From the NCBI RefSeq assembly GCF_002776525.5, contig NC_045434.1:113894159-113958158 (forward strand): 64,000 nucleotides of DNA, given 5' to 3'. Origin of the DNA: Piliocolobus tephrosceles. Its lineage: Eukaryota > Chordata > Mammalia > Primates > Cercopithecidae. A model generated the notes under the pieces. It had not been told where the DNA came from and did no database searches. It saw nothing but the letters and a program-made list of their open reading frames with translations. Each line of letters begins with the position of its first letter. Position 1 is the stretch's first letter. A program made the position numbers and the translations under genes. Shown here piece after piece: positions 1 through 11,845 of this stretch.

Positions 1-987
1 GGGAGAGATAGATTGCAATAAAGTAACAGTCATGGACTTCAACACTCCACTCTCAATAATGGATTAATCATCCAGATAGAAAAATCAACAAAGAAACAGC
101 AGAATTGAACTACTACACTAGACCAAATAAACCTGAGTGACATTTACAGAATGTTTCGCCCAGCTGTTGTAGAATACAAATTCTTTTCATTAGCATATGG
201 AACATCATCCAAAATACACCATATCTTAGGCCAGGAAACAAGTCTCAGCAAATTTAAAAGAGCAATATATTACATATATTTTTTACCACAATGAAATAAA
301 ACTAGAAATCAGTAACAAGAAGAACCTGTCTGAAATGAGACAAACACATGGAAATTAAACAACATGCTCCTAAATGACCAAAGGGTCAATGAATAAATAA
401 AGAAATTTAAAAATTGTTGAAACAAATTAAAGTGGAAATATAACATACCAGAATCTATGGGATACAGCAACAGCAGTACTGAGAGGGAAGTTTATAGCAA
501 TAAATACCTACATCAAAAAATAGAAAGATTTCAAATGAACTAATGCACCTCAAGGAACTAGAAAAGCAAGAACAAACTAAAGCCAGCCTTAGAAATGAAA
601 AGTTGGTTTTCTGCAAAGATAAACAATATTGACAAACCTTTAAACAGACTACCAAAAAAGAGAGAAGGCCCAAATGAATAAAATCAGAAACAAGAAAGGC
701 AACATAACAACTGAGACCACAGAAATAAAAAGAACCATTAGAAACTATTATTGGTATAGGCCAAAAAATTGGGAAAACTAGAAGAAACAGATAAATTCCT
801 GGACACATACAACCTGACAAGATTAAGCCATGAAGAAACAGAAAACCTTAGCAAACCAATAAGGAGCAACAAGATTGAAACCGTAATAATAAGTCATTCA
901 TTAAAGAGAAGCCCAGGACCTGATGGCTTCACTGTTAAATTTTACCAAATGTTTAAAGAACTGATACCAATTCAACTTGAACTCTTC

Positions 988-1012
988 AAAAAAAAAAAAA
1001 AAAAAAAAAAAA
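988..1012 (+). repeat. A25 homopolymer inside the L1 body
   Basis: An uninterrupted run of 25 A lies inside old ORF2 sequence, where the L1 family normally has only a short A-rich run. It looks like slippage expansion within a dead element and not a retroposon tail, because L1 homology continues on both sides. Confidence 0.8.
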
Positions 1013-1859
1013 CTGAAGAGGAAGAAATACTTTCAAACTTATTCTGCAAAGCTAGCATCACTCTAATACCAAAACCAGACAAGCACACAACAGAAAATAG
1101 ACTGCAGGCCAATATCACTGATAAACACAGACATAAAAGTCCTCAACACAATATTAGCAAACACAATTTAGCAACACATTAAAAAGACCATTCACTATGA
1201 TCAAGTGGGATGCATCCTAGGATATGATGATAGTACAACATACGCAAATTAATAAATGTTATTTATCAATGTATCCTCTTTACCTAACCAAGAACAAAAA
1301 CTATGTGATCTTTTCAACAGTTGTTGAAAAAATGTAACATCACTTTATGATAAAAAACCTCAACAAACATTTAGAAGGAACATAACTCATAATAATAAAG
1401 GCCATATATGACAAACCCACAGTCAATATCATATTGAATGGGGAAAACCTGAAGGCCTTTTTGCTAAGATCTGGAAAAAGAGATGCCCATTTTTATTCAA
1501 CATAATACTGGAAGTTCTGGCCAGAGCAGTGAGGCCAGAGAAAGAAAGGCCATCCGTATTGGAAAGGAAGAAGTCACATTATCCTTATATGCAGATGACA
1601 TGAACATATATTTAGAAAAATCTAAAGATTCCACAAAAAATCCCTGTTAGAACAAAAAAGAGTAAGTAAAAGTTGCAGCATACAAAACCAACATGCAAAA
1701 ATCAGTACCATTTATGTAAGCCAACAGTGAACAATCTGAAAAAGAAATCAAGAAAGCAATCTCATTTGCAATAGCTACAAAGAACATAAAATAACTAGAA
1801 ATTAATTTAGCCAAAGAAGTGGAAGATCTATATAATGTAAACCTTAAAATGCTGATGAA

Positions 1860-1968
1860 GAGATGGCACATGTATACCTATGTAACAAAACTGCATGTTC
1901 TGCGCATGTACCCCAGAACTTAAAGTATAATAAAAAAAAAAGAAACACATAAACAAACAAAAAAAAAA
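1860..1968 (+). mobile_element. 5'-truncated L1PA 3' end nested in the older L1
   Basis: About 109 bp match only the extreme 3' UTR of a primate L1PA, followed by an A-rich tail. They are flanked by a target-site duplication, GCTGATGAA, at 1851-1859 and 1969-1977. The host L1 sequence resumes exactly after the second copy. This is a very short, heavily 5'-truncated insertion made by target-primed reverse transcription, younger than the host L1. Confidence 0.8.
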
Positions 1969-2050
1969 GCTGATGAAAGAAATTGAAGAGACACATACCA
2001 AAAAAGGAAAGATATTCCATGCTCATGGATTGGAAGAATTAATATTGTTC

Positions 2051-2484
2051 TGTTAAAAAAAAAAAAAACTTCAGGCAAATTAAATTTAAAGGAGTTTAGT
2101 TGAGCAATGAACAATTCGTGAATCTGGCAGCCCCCAGAATCACAGCAGATTCAGAGAGACTCCAGGGGTGCCTTGTGGTCAGAACAAATTTATGGACAAG
2201 AGAAGTAAAGTGATGTACAGGAATTGGAGTGAGGTACAGAACAGCTGGATTGGTTACAGGTTGGCATTTGCCTTATTTGAATACAGTTTGAACACTCAAT
2301 AGTCTGTGAGTGGTTGAAGTGTGGCCTCTGGGATTGGCCAACACTCAGCTGTTGTTACAGGTGCATACTTCTAAGTTAAGTTTTCCATCTTATCTACCTA
2401 TTAATTTAGGTTGCAGTTCATCTACAAGGACTCAAATATAGAAGTGTGAAGTTCTTCTCAGGCCATACTTAGTTTGCTTTAACA
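2051..2484. mobile_element. 434-bp insertion in the L1 with TGTTAA...TTAACA ends, family not assigned
   Basis: L1 ORF2 homology stops at about 2050 and resumes at about 2485. The intervening block begins TGTTAA and ends TTAACA, so it has short inverted TG...CA termini as a solo LTR or a small DNA transposon would. No clear flanking duplication is visible. It starts with an A-run, has no coding capacity and includes a GC-richer stretch around 2125-2180. I recognise the style of an interspersed primate repeat but cannot name it with confidence. Confidence 0.55.
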
Positions 2485-3249
2485 ATTCAAATGACAGTGC
2501 TACTCAAAGCAATCTACAGAGTCAATGCAATCCTTATCAAAATATCAGTGATATTCTTCACAGAAATAGAAAAAATAGTTCTAAAATTTATCTGGAACCA
2601 CAAATGACCTTGAATAGCTAAAGCAATCCTAAGCAACAAGTACAAAACTGAAGGCATCACAGTATCTGACTTCCAAATATACTACAAAAATATAGTAACC
2701 AAATCAGCATGGCATGGAAACAAACATGTAGACCAATGGAACAGAATAGACAACCCAGATAGAAGCCTACACATTTACAGTCAACTCATGTTAGACATAG
2801 GCTCCAAGAACATGTAGTGGGCAAAGGGTAGTTTCTTTAATTTTAAAGTAGTACTGGGAAAACTGGATAACCATATGTAGAAGAATGAAACTAAACCCTT
2901 ATCTTTCATCATATACAAAAAGCAAAATGGATTAAAGACTTAAATCTAAGACTTGAAACTGTGAAACTACTCGAAGAAAACACTGGGGAAATGCTGCAGA
3001 GCATAAGTCTGGGCAAAGATTTTTTTGTGCAAGATCTCAAAAGCACAGGCAGCCAAAGCAAAGATAGACAAATAGGATTCTATAAAGCTAAAATGCTTCT
3101 ACGCAGCAAAGATAACAATCAACAAAGTGAAGACACAACTCACAGAATGAGAAAAAATATTTGCAAACCATCCATGTAACAAGAGATTAACAACCAGAAT
3201 GTATAAGGAACTCAATAGCAAAAGAACAAATACTGATTTAAAAAATAGA

Positions 3250-3385
3250 TAAATGGGTACTATGCTCACTGCCTGGGTGGTGGGATCATTTGTTCCCCAA
3301 ACCTCAGCATCATGCAATATTCCCATGTAACAAATCTGCACATATACCTCCTGAATCTAAAATATGCATTGAAATTACAAAAAAG
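3250..3385 (+). mobile_element. Second nested L1 3'-end fragment
   Basis: Sequence typical of a primate L1 3' end (a 'cctgggtg...' box, then a 'catgtaacaaatctgcac' box and an A-rich end) sits in the middle of ORF2 homology of the host L1, which resumes at about 3386. Boundaries are approximate and no clean target-site duplication was found. Confidence 0.6.
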
Positions 3386-5158
3386 TAGGTAGAATATCTG
3401 AGTAGAAATTTACCAGAAGACATATAGATGGCTAATATTTATGTGTCTTCTGATATGTCTTCTGTTTGGCATCACTAATCACAGAGAAGCAAATTAAAAC
3501 CACAATGAACCATCATCTCACTCCAGTTACAAGGGCTTTTATAAGAAGAGCAGGGAATAATGGATGCTGGTGAGGATATGGAGAAAATGGAACCCTCATA
3601 GAAAACTGTTTGGAGATTCCTCAAAAAATTAAATATAGAACTATTATATGATCTAGCACTTCCACTACTGACTATATATCCAAAATAGTGGAAATAAATA
3701 TATTGAAGAGGTATCTATCTGCACTCCCATGTTTAGTGTAGCACTATTCGCAAGGACCAAAATATGGAATCAACCTACATGCCAACAATAGATGAATAGG
3801 TAATGAAAACTTGGTATATGTACACAATGGAATATTATTCAACCATAAAGAATGACATCCTGTCACTTGTTGCAACATGGATGGGACTGGAGATCATTAT
3901 GGTAAGTGAAGTAAGCGAAGGACAGAAAATCAAATAGTGTATGTTCTCACTCATATGTGGGAGCTATAAAAGCGGGTCTTATAAAGACAGAGAGAGATTG
4001 GTGGTTATCAGAGTCCAGGAAGGGAAGGAGGGAGGGAGGGATGAAGAGAAGTTAGCTAATGGCTACAGATATACAACTTGATAGAAAAAAATAGATCTTA
4101 ACCTGTTATAGATCACTAAAGTGACTGTAGTTAACTTGACTCTATTATACATTTCAAGATGGCTGGAAGAGAATAATTTGAACATTTCCAGCATAAAGAA
4201 ATTTAAATATTTAAGGTAAGGTATATGCCGGTTGCCCTGATTTGATATTTACAAATTATATGAATGTATCAAATTACAGCATGTACTCTGGAAATATGTA
4301 CATCTAATATGCATCAATAAAAAATTTTTCAAGAAAAAATATTGGTAGAAAGTAAGTTGCTATATTAATTTATGTATTATTCTATATTTATGCCAGACAA
4401 CAATCCCCCACTTTCTTTTTTGACTTGGTTCATATTTAGTTACCATTCTTACAAATATGGATATGAAAAAAATTAAATTGGGGAACTTTGTAAGTTATGT
4501 TTATGTTACTTCAATTTTAGATATTTTTCTACGTGATAGAACCTGGTGTCTTTTTTTTTTTTTTTTTGATAGGTGAACACTAAAAACAGAAAAGTTAAAT
4601 AAAGAAACGGATTTTGAATTAGGAAGCTTTTTACAATTAATTGAGTTTTTAGTATATGCCAGGGGACTACCCAAGGTACAAATATGCAATGATGTAACCG
4701 AAAAGTGAAATCCACTATTTACATAGCTAAATGAAAATTACTCTTTCAAAGTTCTATAATTATCATAGGAAAGAGTAAGGTTGCTATTGCTCAAAGAATT
4801 TTGGGGTCTCTTATTTCTACATTACCACTTTTTCCTGATAAGCTGTGCTTTCATCACTTAAGTTTTGGACTTCTGGTAGTATTTTGTTTGAACAAAAGGC
4901 TGGTTCCACAGAGCAATAAAGAAAAAAAATTGAAAATCATTTCTGCTTGTACAACTCAAAAACATCTTTGCGTTAAAAAAAATCTCCTTCTGAATAAAAG
5001 TTTACGTATACCTATCAGTAAAATTTCTAACAGTATAGAAATGTTAAAAAATAAATAGAAAAGTACAATTTCATAGAGGTTTCACTTCCTAGATAGCCAC
5101 CATTGTTCACAGTTTGATGCATGTTCTTCTCGAACCTCCTGCTTGTTGGAGGCACAGG

Positions 5159-5174
5159 CAGCCACCTGCTGGGG
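5159..5174 (-). promoter_or_regulatory. Candidate CTCF core motif (minus strand)
   Basis: On the minus strand 5161-5172 reads CCAGCAGGTGGC, which fits the 12-base core of the CTCF consensus. It lies in a GC-richer island (5130-5230) of otherwise AT-rich intron. Motif matches alone often lack binding. Confidence 0.3.
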
Positions 5175-5560
5175 AATTGGCCCCTGGGAGCAGGGGCCAC
5201 CCTGGGCAGTGACCAGGTGTGAGAACACCCTTCCCATTTTTAAACAGGTGTCATCCTCTGTACAGAGCGAGGGAAGGCCAAGAGACCTTCTTGAACAGTC
5301 TAGCTTTTGGATGTTGAAATGAGAATAAATATTGAAAAGTTCATGAATTATGAATTCAGCCTTGTTAGAATATTTTCCCTTGTTGGTTTGTGTTCATTCC
5401 ACAAGACTATTTACACCTAATAAACCTGTATGTATTATTAGTTACTTTTTATTTTTTTAAAGTCAAGATTAATATTTAGGGGAAAGCAGAGGGCTAAAAG
5501 TAAGTAAACTTTGAATCTATGGTCTTGTGTTAATGTCTTCATGGCTTATTGCTCTATGTC

Positions 5561-5738
5561 AGTGGTTCTCAAATATGGTACCTGGACCAGCAGCATCAAC
5601 AGCTTCTGAGAACTTGCTAGAAGTACAAATTCTTGTTCCCTACTGAGTTGGAAACTCTTGTGGTGCTGAAGCCCAGCAATCTGTTTTAACAAATCCTCCA
5701 GGTGATATTGGTGCAGGATAAGGTTTGAGGACATTGCT
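5561..5738 (+). mobile_element. MER5A-type hAT-Charlie DNA transposon
   Basis: It begins with the family's terminal phrase CAGTGGTTCTCAAA. It continues with the characteristic internal text (rec-'ctggaccagcagcatcaac', later 'caatctgttttaacaaatcctccaggtgat') and ends with a degraded inverse of the start. It is a non-autonomous element without coding capacity. Confidence 0.75.
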
Positions 5739-6079
5739 CTATATAAAAGTCAAAGATTAAAAATAAAATCAACTTGGTATTTCTCCTCTCTCATTCTCCA
5801 CTAACTTTTACCCCAACCTAAAGGTCATGATGTTACTGAGGCGTAACATGATTTTTCTTAAGAGCTGAGACTTTTTTACATTTCTGCTGTTAGAATGCCA
5901 TTCTCCACCATTGTCTACACAACACATTACTAACTATTCTTTAAAATTTTATTCTAGCATAACTCACTGGAGAACCTCCCTTGACCCAGAAATCCAGCTG
6001 GACTTGACTCTTATGCTTTTTGGAGCCCTATGAATACCTGTTTGTAGTTCTTCAAATTTGATTGCAGAGATTTGTTTAC

Positions 6080-6230
6080 ATGCCTCTCTCTCTTTTCCAG
6101 AGTATTGAGAACTCCCTGAGGAAAGGAACTACATCTTTCCCTTGCCCTTTCATCCCTGACACCTAGAGGAATTTATGGCATATGCAGATACTCAATAAAT
6201 GTTTCAGTGAAGGATGAAATGAAAATAAAA
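6080..6230 (+). mobile_element. L2 LINE 3' end fragment
   Basis: The 'gaaaggaactacatct...ccctgacacctagaggaa...actcaataaatgttt' order matches the conserved 3' end of L2. It is an ancient mammalian element of which only the last ~150 bp is clear. Confidence 0.6.
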
Positions 6231-7142
6231 TCATAACTTCTCCAAGACTGAGAATTGCTAAGAAGCAAACTAGTGTTATAAGAAAGCTGAAGTGGCTTGG
6301 GTTTGAATTATACTGACTGTATGTTAGACTGCTTGGGTAATTTTTCTGACACTATATAGTTTATATAGTTTTTTACTGTATAAAATTGGCATAGTTCCTA
6401 CCTCACAGGTTCACGTAGAATTCCTGACACACAGTTAACACTGAAAAATGGTGTTAACCAAATAAAATGGTGATAACCAAATAAAAAATAGTAACTTCTT
6501 GCATATTCTAGTAATTTGAGGACTGTTATCTTGTTTCGAAGTCATATAGTTATTATAGGAGTAATTTTCACTTACTTAAAAAAAATATTTTACTCCTTAG
6601 AACCAAACCAAACCAACTTGATTGAATTAAGGTATTTAATATCTTGAGGAGAAAGTAACAAAATGATTCAGCTATATGGATGGCAAACATTTTAATCAGT
6701 ATGCACTTATGATTTTAAAAGGTCCTTGTATGGTAAATTTGTATATATCTATATTCTTTACAAATAACAGCACGTCCATTTCTTGAACTCCACTTGTGAG
6801 ACTACCACATAACTTATTGAGTCTGTCATGATTCGCAGGAATTTATTTTGTGAGTTAAAAGAATTTATACCTGTGAGCGTAAGAACTCTTACAAATATTC
6901 GATCCTTATTTAGGCCCAAAACAGATGCCTATATTTTTAAAGGAGCCTGGTGTCAGAAAATTGTTGCCATCATATATTGAGAAAATTTAATATTTGTACA
7001 TTTTAGTAGGAAAAAATATAGTGCCTTTCCATCATATTAGGGATGGAATCTATAATCTATCATCAACTTCTGGAATATGAATAGACAATCAAATGTCTTG
7101 GCCCCAGTATATGTGTCTTGGTTTTTCTAAGAGAACTGATCC

Positions 7143-7144
<2 letters not shown>

Positions 7145-7178
<34 letters not shown>
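7145..7178 (+). repeat. A34 homopolymer
   Basis: Thirty-four consecutive A follow ordinary-looking intron. No Alu or L1 body is recognisable upstream, and I could not find a convincing flanking duplication. It could be the tail of an unrecognised retroposed RNA or a plain microsatellite. Confidence 0.9.
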
Positions 7179-7179
<1 letters not shown>

Positions 7180-7234
7180 AATGAGACTGGTTCGCTGTTT
7201 GCTCACTGATAGGAGTAGGCAGCCGGGCAACTTG

Positions 7235-7400
7235 GTTGGGTAGAGTTGAGGTTAGAAATCCAAATAACCCATGACACTCAGTTTAGAGATGAGAGCCTGT
7301 GGCCCAAAGAACATGTGGCCTGGCCATTGTCTCACTGCAAGTCAGGGCTGCAGCAAAAATTAGAACCTCTGTGCAGTCTCATGCTGGTTGCATGGCATTT
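7235..7400 (-). mobile_element. MIR SINE fragment
   Basis: A degraded MIR in antisense: an 'agatgag...cctggcc...ctgcaagtcagggctgcagc...agaacc' order resembles the MIR core read backwards. Divergence is high. Confidence 0.35.
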
Positions 7401-8030
7401 TGAGGCAGTCATATTGGCAAAGCAATTGTCCAAGGAGTCACTTTGTTATACTGTTTGATACTAGGGACTATTTCATGTGACCTGAAAAAAAAAAAGAAAG
7501 AAAATTAAGCTTTTCTGTTTTACTTTGCTGTAATTCAAGTAATCAGTCACCCCACTCTTGAGCTTTTACCCAGTCTTCTTCAACTCTGAGAGTTAGGATT
7601 TAATGGGATGGGTGTTAGCAATGAAGTGAGATCAGTATGGGAATCAGGAATTTGATGGGGTCAGGAATATCTTTCGGTTCATTACTTTCTAATAAGCTCA
7701 ACTCTTTTGGCCTGGCCTCATCAGAATGGTTGTTTTGAAACTTGAAAGTCAAAATGTCCATCTGGCCAAATCAAAAGGATTCAAATATTCTTTATATAGG
7801 GCTCTTTGCATCAGCTCACATTTCTATTTCTAAACTATTAAAGACCTAACGACTTATGCAAATGTTTATAACTGGGTATAAATGTTTGAGTCTGGGCTGC
7901 CCCTATAGGGGGTTTTCCCTCTTGATTCAGGTTTTTATCCAGTATTCTCTGGGGGAAATAACCTTAAAAGATGATTCAGATTCCAAAACATCTTACATAT
8001 GCCATATTTTGACGGGGCATTCATTTTTTT

Positions 8031-8063
8031 GGGGGGTGGGGAGTTGGGGGTGGGGGAGATGGG
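8031..8063 (+). other. Predicted G-quadruplex sequence
   Basis: Five G-runs of 3-6 G, separated by loops of 1-4 nt, occur in 33 bases. This meets the usual G3+N1-7 rule with room for alternative registers. It is on the coding strand, so the VAV3 pre-mRNA would carry it as well as the DNA. Confidence 0.75.
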
Positions 8064-9879
8064 TTAAGAGAGAAGACAATAAAAACAGACAATAGTACCA
8101 AAACAGAAACATTGTATTAACAATTAGATCACAACATATCACTGCACAGAAGCCAATATAAAGTAGATCTACCCTGGTTCTTTCTGTCCAAAGAATTTCA
8201 TTGTTTGATAGTCCCGTAAGAGTTTTTATATAGCACCGAGGATATGTTAAGGGTGCCATTATGGCAAGGGTTTAAAGGACACAGTTTACTAAGTTATTTA
8301 GACGTGAGTTATCTTGGTAACTTTGTCTGTATACAAATATTTCCTCATTCAGGATTTCTGTTCCATTCCTGGAGACTGGCAGGAGGCAAATTGGCTTGGT
8401 GGATGAGAACAAGCATTGTTGTCTGCCTTCAGAGAGTGGCTGGCAAGAGTATCTCAGAAGCAGTTTCTAAAGAAGGGGATGGTGGTCCCCAAATAACTCT
8501 AATGAAAGAATTTGGGATTTTAGTGACCTCCTCTCTTTTTGTCAAGTAAACTTTATCCTTTCTTCTAGGTGCAGTACTTCATCTGAGGTTAAGCTGAAAC
8601 GAAATAACGATGAAAAACTGTCAGAGAACAATGCTGAGTACTCTTTCCGACCTAGTGCAACAGTGTCAAACCCCACACTCATTGGTGTCATTTTGCCCAT
8701 TAGGGCTGAGCTACTTATGTACATCCGTTGAGAGGATTATTTTCTCTGTGCCAGTTCTTGGTAAATACTCAGACCCTAAGGAAATTCAAATTATCCTGGA
8801 TTAACCACATACACTCAGAGGAGCTAATGACTGAAAACTGTTCCTTATTTGTTGCAAAATACCAAAGACCCAGAAAAAGAAGTCTTCCAGGGCTCCTAAT
8901 GTAGAAATTCCTTTTAGGATTTTAAGGCCACAAGTAACAGAGTCCTAAAGCAGTAGATTTTATCACACTGTTTTCAAAAAATAGCTATGTAATTCAACTG
9001 CAGTTACTCCTTAAGAGAAAATCAGCAAAGACTTAGAATGAAAGAGAGAAGGGAATCTCAACATGAAATTAATCAAAATAAAAGTCATTATTAAGCTTTT
9101 TCCTTAATCAAAATCAAGTGAATTTTTTGAAGCTGATTAAATTTAATGTATGTAGGTCGAAAGGAAAAAATGTATCATAATTGGCCATAGTCCTTAGCAA
9201 AGGCTGAAAAGGGCAAAAGCAAGATGAAGGAAAAAAATGATGAATCAAGCTAATTTCCATAATCCGATTTTATTAGTACTGACCCATGGGTGGTACAGCA
9301 CACACAAACCACAAATAGTGTAAAATTCCTCAGTAGAAACCAGACTACTCCTGGACCAGCCCAGATTTGTGGATCTTGCCTGATACCAGTTCAGGGTAGC
9401 TAACTTGATGTGGCATGTCCCACTTAGACATAGATCTTTGAGATTCTTGATGGTTCTGGGTCAGTTTTCAACCATTGTCAGCCAGAGCTATCTTTGGTCC
9501 CATCTGGAACAGAATGAAATTTCTAAATAATGCCTGGATTTAATCCTTCCTGCAAAGCACCTTCTGTGCAGTAATTAACTAGAGTCAGATCAGATTTTCT
9601 AAAGTTTGCTCAAGCTAGATCTGCCTCTCTGGAATTTGATGTGTCCAGCAGTACACAAGTCAAGTTGATCCCTTTTTTCATAATGCTTGTCCTAGCTGCT
9701 TCCTTTACTATCTTCCAAATTTACCCCCGATCAGTTCAGAGCTGACTATTGTTTAAAACAACTTCCTCAGTTTAGGCTTCTTTCTCTGATGTAACTACTA
9801 GATTAGGGTTCTTAACATACTCCTGTTTGACAGTTCATTCTCCAGCTGAAAAAAAAATCTTTATTGGCTCATCATAATA

Positions 9880-10160
9880 TAAATAACAAAGTCTAGACCC
9901 CTTAGCGTGGTGTTTAAAACTGTCTACCTCCAACCTGCAACTTCAACTCTATGTCATATCCCTCATCCTGAATCCAAGCTCCTTACCTCCAAGTATTTGC
10001 TTGCATTGTGTCTGCCACTCAGCCGTTTCCTCGTTCAGATGCAGTTACTGAGCATCTGTGTGCCGTGTGGTGGTCTAGGTGCTGAGTATACTGCAGTGAA
10101 TAAGGCTGACACACACCCTCCTCTCATGGAACCTGTGCTCTCGTTCTAGGAGACAACAGA
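9880..10160 (+). mobile_element. L2-like ancient LINE remnants
   Basis: The segment 9890-9990 resembles the L2 text 'ccttagcatggcattcaaggccc...'. 10040-10150 resembles a common ancient repeat ('gagcatctgtgtgccg...ctaggtgctgagtatactgcagtgaataaggctgac'). The two may be separate remnants, and the second family is not assigned. Confidence 0.4.
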
Positions 10161-10467
10161 TAGATAGGTGATATTTCAAATGTCAGAAATTAGGACAAGT
10201 GTAAAAAGGTGACGGAGTGGAATGCAGACACCCTTTCAACTCTCATACCCCTACCTGGCTCTATAATTCATGTAGCACTCATGACAGGCTGTTTTGGTTT
10301 TTGTGGCTTTAGTTACACACTCTCAAGGGCAGGTCTGTTTGCTTTAGAAAAAATTTGCTCAATGACATTCTTTCTCTCAGAATCTGAAAAATATCTACCT
10401 TTAATCAAATAAGAAATATATCATTCAGAAAATGGCAACTACAAAAAGCTTCTCAGAGAATAAGGTG

Positions 10468-10533
10468 CGAGTGAATCTGCTTAGAATACACAAGTATTCT
10501 CGAGTGAATCTGCTTAGAATACACAAGTATTCT
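10468..10533 (+). repeat. Perfect 33-bp tandem duplication
   Basis: Bases 10468-10500 and 10501-10533 are identical, head to tail, starting CGAGTGAATCTGC. The lack of any mismatch suggests a recent event in non-repetitive intron. Confidence 0.95.
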
Positions 10534-10719
10534 CACTGGAGTATGATATGATGATGGGAGGGGTGGGCCAGAGACTGGTCATTCTTGCTCATCAAACCTA
10601 TATTAAGCTGAAGAAAGAGAGTCTGGCAAATGTCCAGGTGTCCATCAAGATGCAGACTAGGATCACCTCTTTTAAAGATGCCTTTGAACCTCTCTAGCTG
10701 CCTCTGCCCACCAAGGGGT

Positions 10720-10945
10720 GCAACTGGCCTTGCTGTCTCCCCTGGGCTTCAGATGTTGCTTGTCATACTAGTCTGTGTTTTCCCTCAGTACCCTTCATTG
10801 TTATGGTCTTTCCTAATAGACTGTTGATTTTTTGGAGAACAGAAAGCATTGTATCTTCATTTTGTTCTGTGCAGCTTTTGGAATGTGTATCTGGTGTATC
10901 TAGCACAGAATGAAGTGTTCAGTAAATACAAGAAACTTATAGAAA
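10720..10945 (+). mobile_element. L2 LINE 3' end fragment
   Basis: Sequence order (a 'gactgttgatt...ggagaacagaaagcattgtatc' part, then 'tctagcacagaatgaagtgttcagtaaata') matches the last part of L2 in sense orientation, strongly diverged. Confidence 0.5.
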
Positions 10946-10954
10946 GGGTAGTGA

Positions 10955-11110
10955 AGTGGAAAGAGCAATAACCAGGACCGAAGAAAAGGGACCTGATACT
11001 AACCCTGCTACTATCATTTGTTTGACCTGGGGCAAGCTAGTTTTTCTGGGCCATGGTATTCTGATAAGCGAAGGAAGAGATTTAGAGATTTAGTGAGAAT
11101 CTGGAAAGTC
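10955..11110 (+). mobile_element. MIR SINE fragment
   Basis: The MIR core order is visible in sense: a 'gaaagagcaataaccagga' start, then 'ctgctactatcatttgtttgacctggggcaagc'. It directly follows the L2 remnant. Confidence 0.45.
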
Positions 11111-11160
11111 CATAAATGGTCCTTCAGAGGTCCCTGGATTTCTTGATATTTGATGCAGAC

Positions 11161-11162
<2 letters not shown>

Positions 11163-11201
<39 letters not shown>
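11163..11201 (+). repeat. (TG)n dinucleotide microsatellite
   Basis: About 19 uninterrupted TG units. It is likely polymorphic in length. Confidence 0.95.
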
Positions 11202-11204
<3 letters not shown>

Positions 11205-11709
11205 TAGTGGGTTTAATTTTTTGAGTAAATGAGAGCTTTCATCATACTCTCAAAGGGATCTATAACTTAAAATAATGAATAACTACTGAATAAAACATGA
11301 TATCTTTAGAATTTCTGTATAAGATAGAGTTGTGGGGCCTGGGCATAGGCATTCAGCTAAAGGACTTGTCTGGAAATTGCTGTGAACAAACACACCCTAG
11401 TTAACACAGATTTTTGTGTTTATTTGGAGTAGAGAGGTGTGGCTTCTCTGAGCCCATCCTGTGTACTATCCCTTCTTAGAATTCTTTCAGTTCTGTGTGA
11501 GGTCACGCTCACATTTTGTTTTCTAAACTACTTTATGAAGACCAAATCTGACTTTACCAATGATGATGAGGCTGATGACAATGACAACAAAGGTGATGAT
11601 GACGTTAGGAAATAGCAGCAGAAGTATAGGACATTCTTCTCTGTGCATATATCTGTCTGTCTGTCACCTCTTTAACACTGAAAATAAACTTGTTTGATAA
11701 GTGATGTTT

Positions 11710-11845
11710 TAATTGTAATTTCTTAGGTAAGGGAACGAAGGCACAGAGCATTGATCATCTTAACTCCCGTCCTTACCTAGCTAGTAAGAGATGGAGCTGG
11801 TATTTGAACCCAGAAAATCTGACTTCTGAGCCTGCACTTCTAATC
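11710..11845 (-). mobile_element. MIR SINE fragment
   Basis: Reads as antisense MIR: 'taagggaacgaaggcacagagc...ctagctagtaagagatggagctggtatttgaacccag...ctgacttctgagcc'. Confidence 0.6.

Larger units (their letters stand above)
1..4345 (+). mobile_element. Old L1 LINE (L1MA/L1MB-like), ORF2 part and 3' UTR, decayed
   Basis: The plus strand carries L1 ORF2 in sense, from the endonuclease/reverse-transcriptase region through the C-terminal region and 3' UTR. It ends with the A-rich tail near 4320-4345. Recognisable landmarks include the phrase encoding a 'SPGPDGF'-type reverse transcriptase segment near 910 and the classic 3' ORF2 and UTR text around 3780-4300. Many frameshifts and stops make it non-functional. 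Its 5' end is outside the window. It is interrupted by three later insertions (1860-1968, 2051-2484 and about 3250-3385). The subfamily is judged by eye from the 3' UTR only. Confidence 0.85.

Noticed and set aside
769..1182. 137-codon open frame on the plus strand
   Set aside because: It is a fragment of L1 reverse transcriptase, carried through an A25 run that reads as poly-Lys. It is a dead element and not a host gene.
5100..5300. GC-richer stretch considered as a promoter or CpG island
   Set aside because: CpG dinucleotides are few and no exon or start follows it. Kept only as a weak CTCF motif.
10468..10533. Repeated 33-bp units considered as a CRISPR-like array
   Set aside because: Only two adjoining copies with no spacers, in a primate genome. 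It is a simple tandem duplication.
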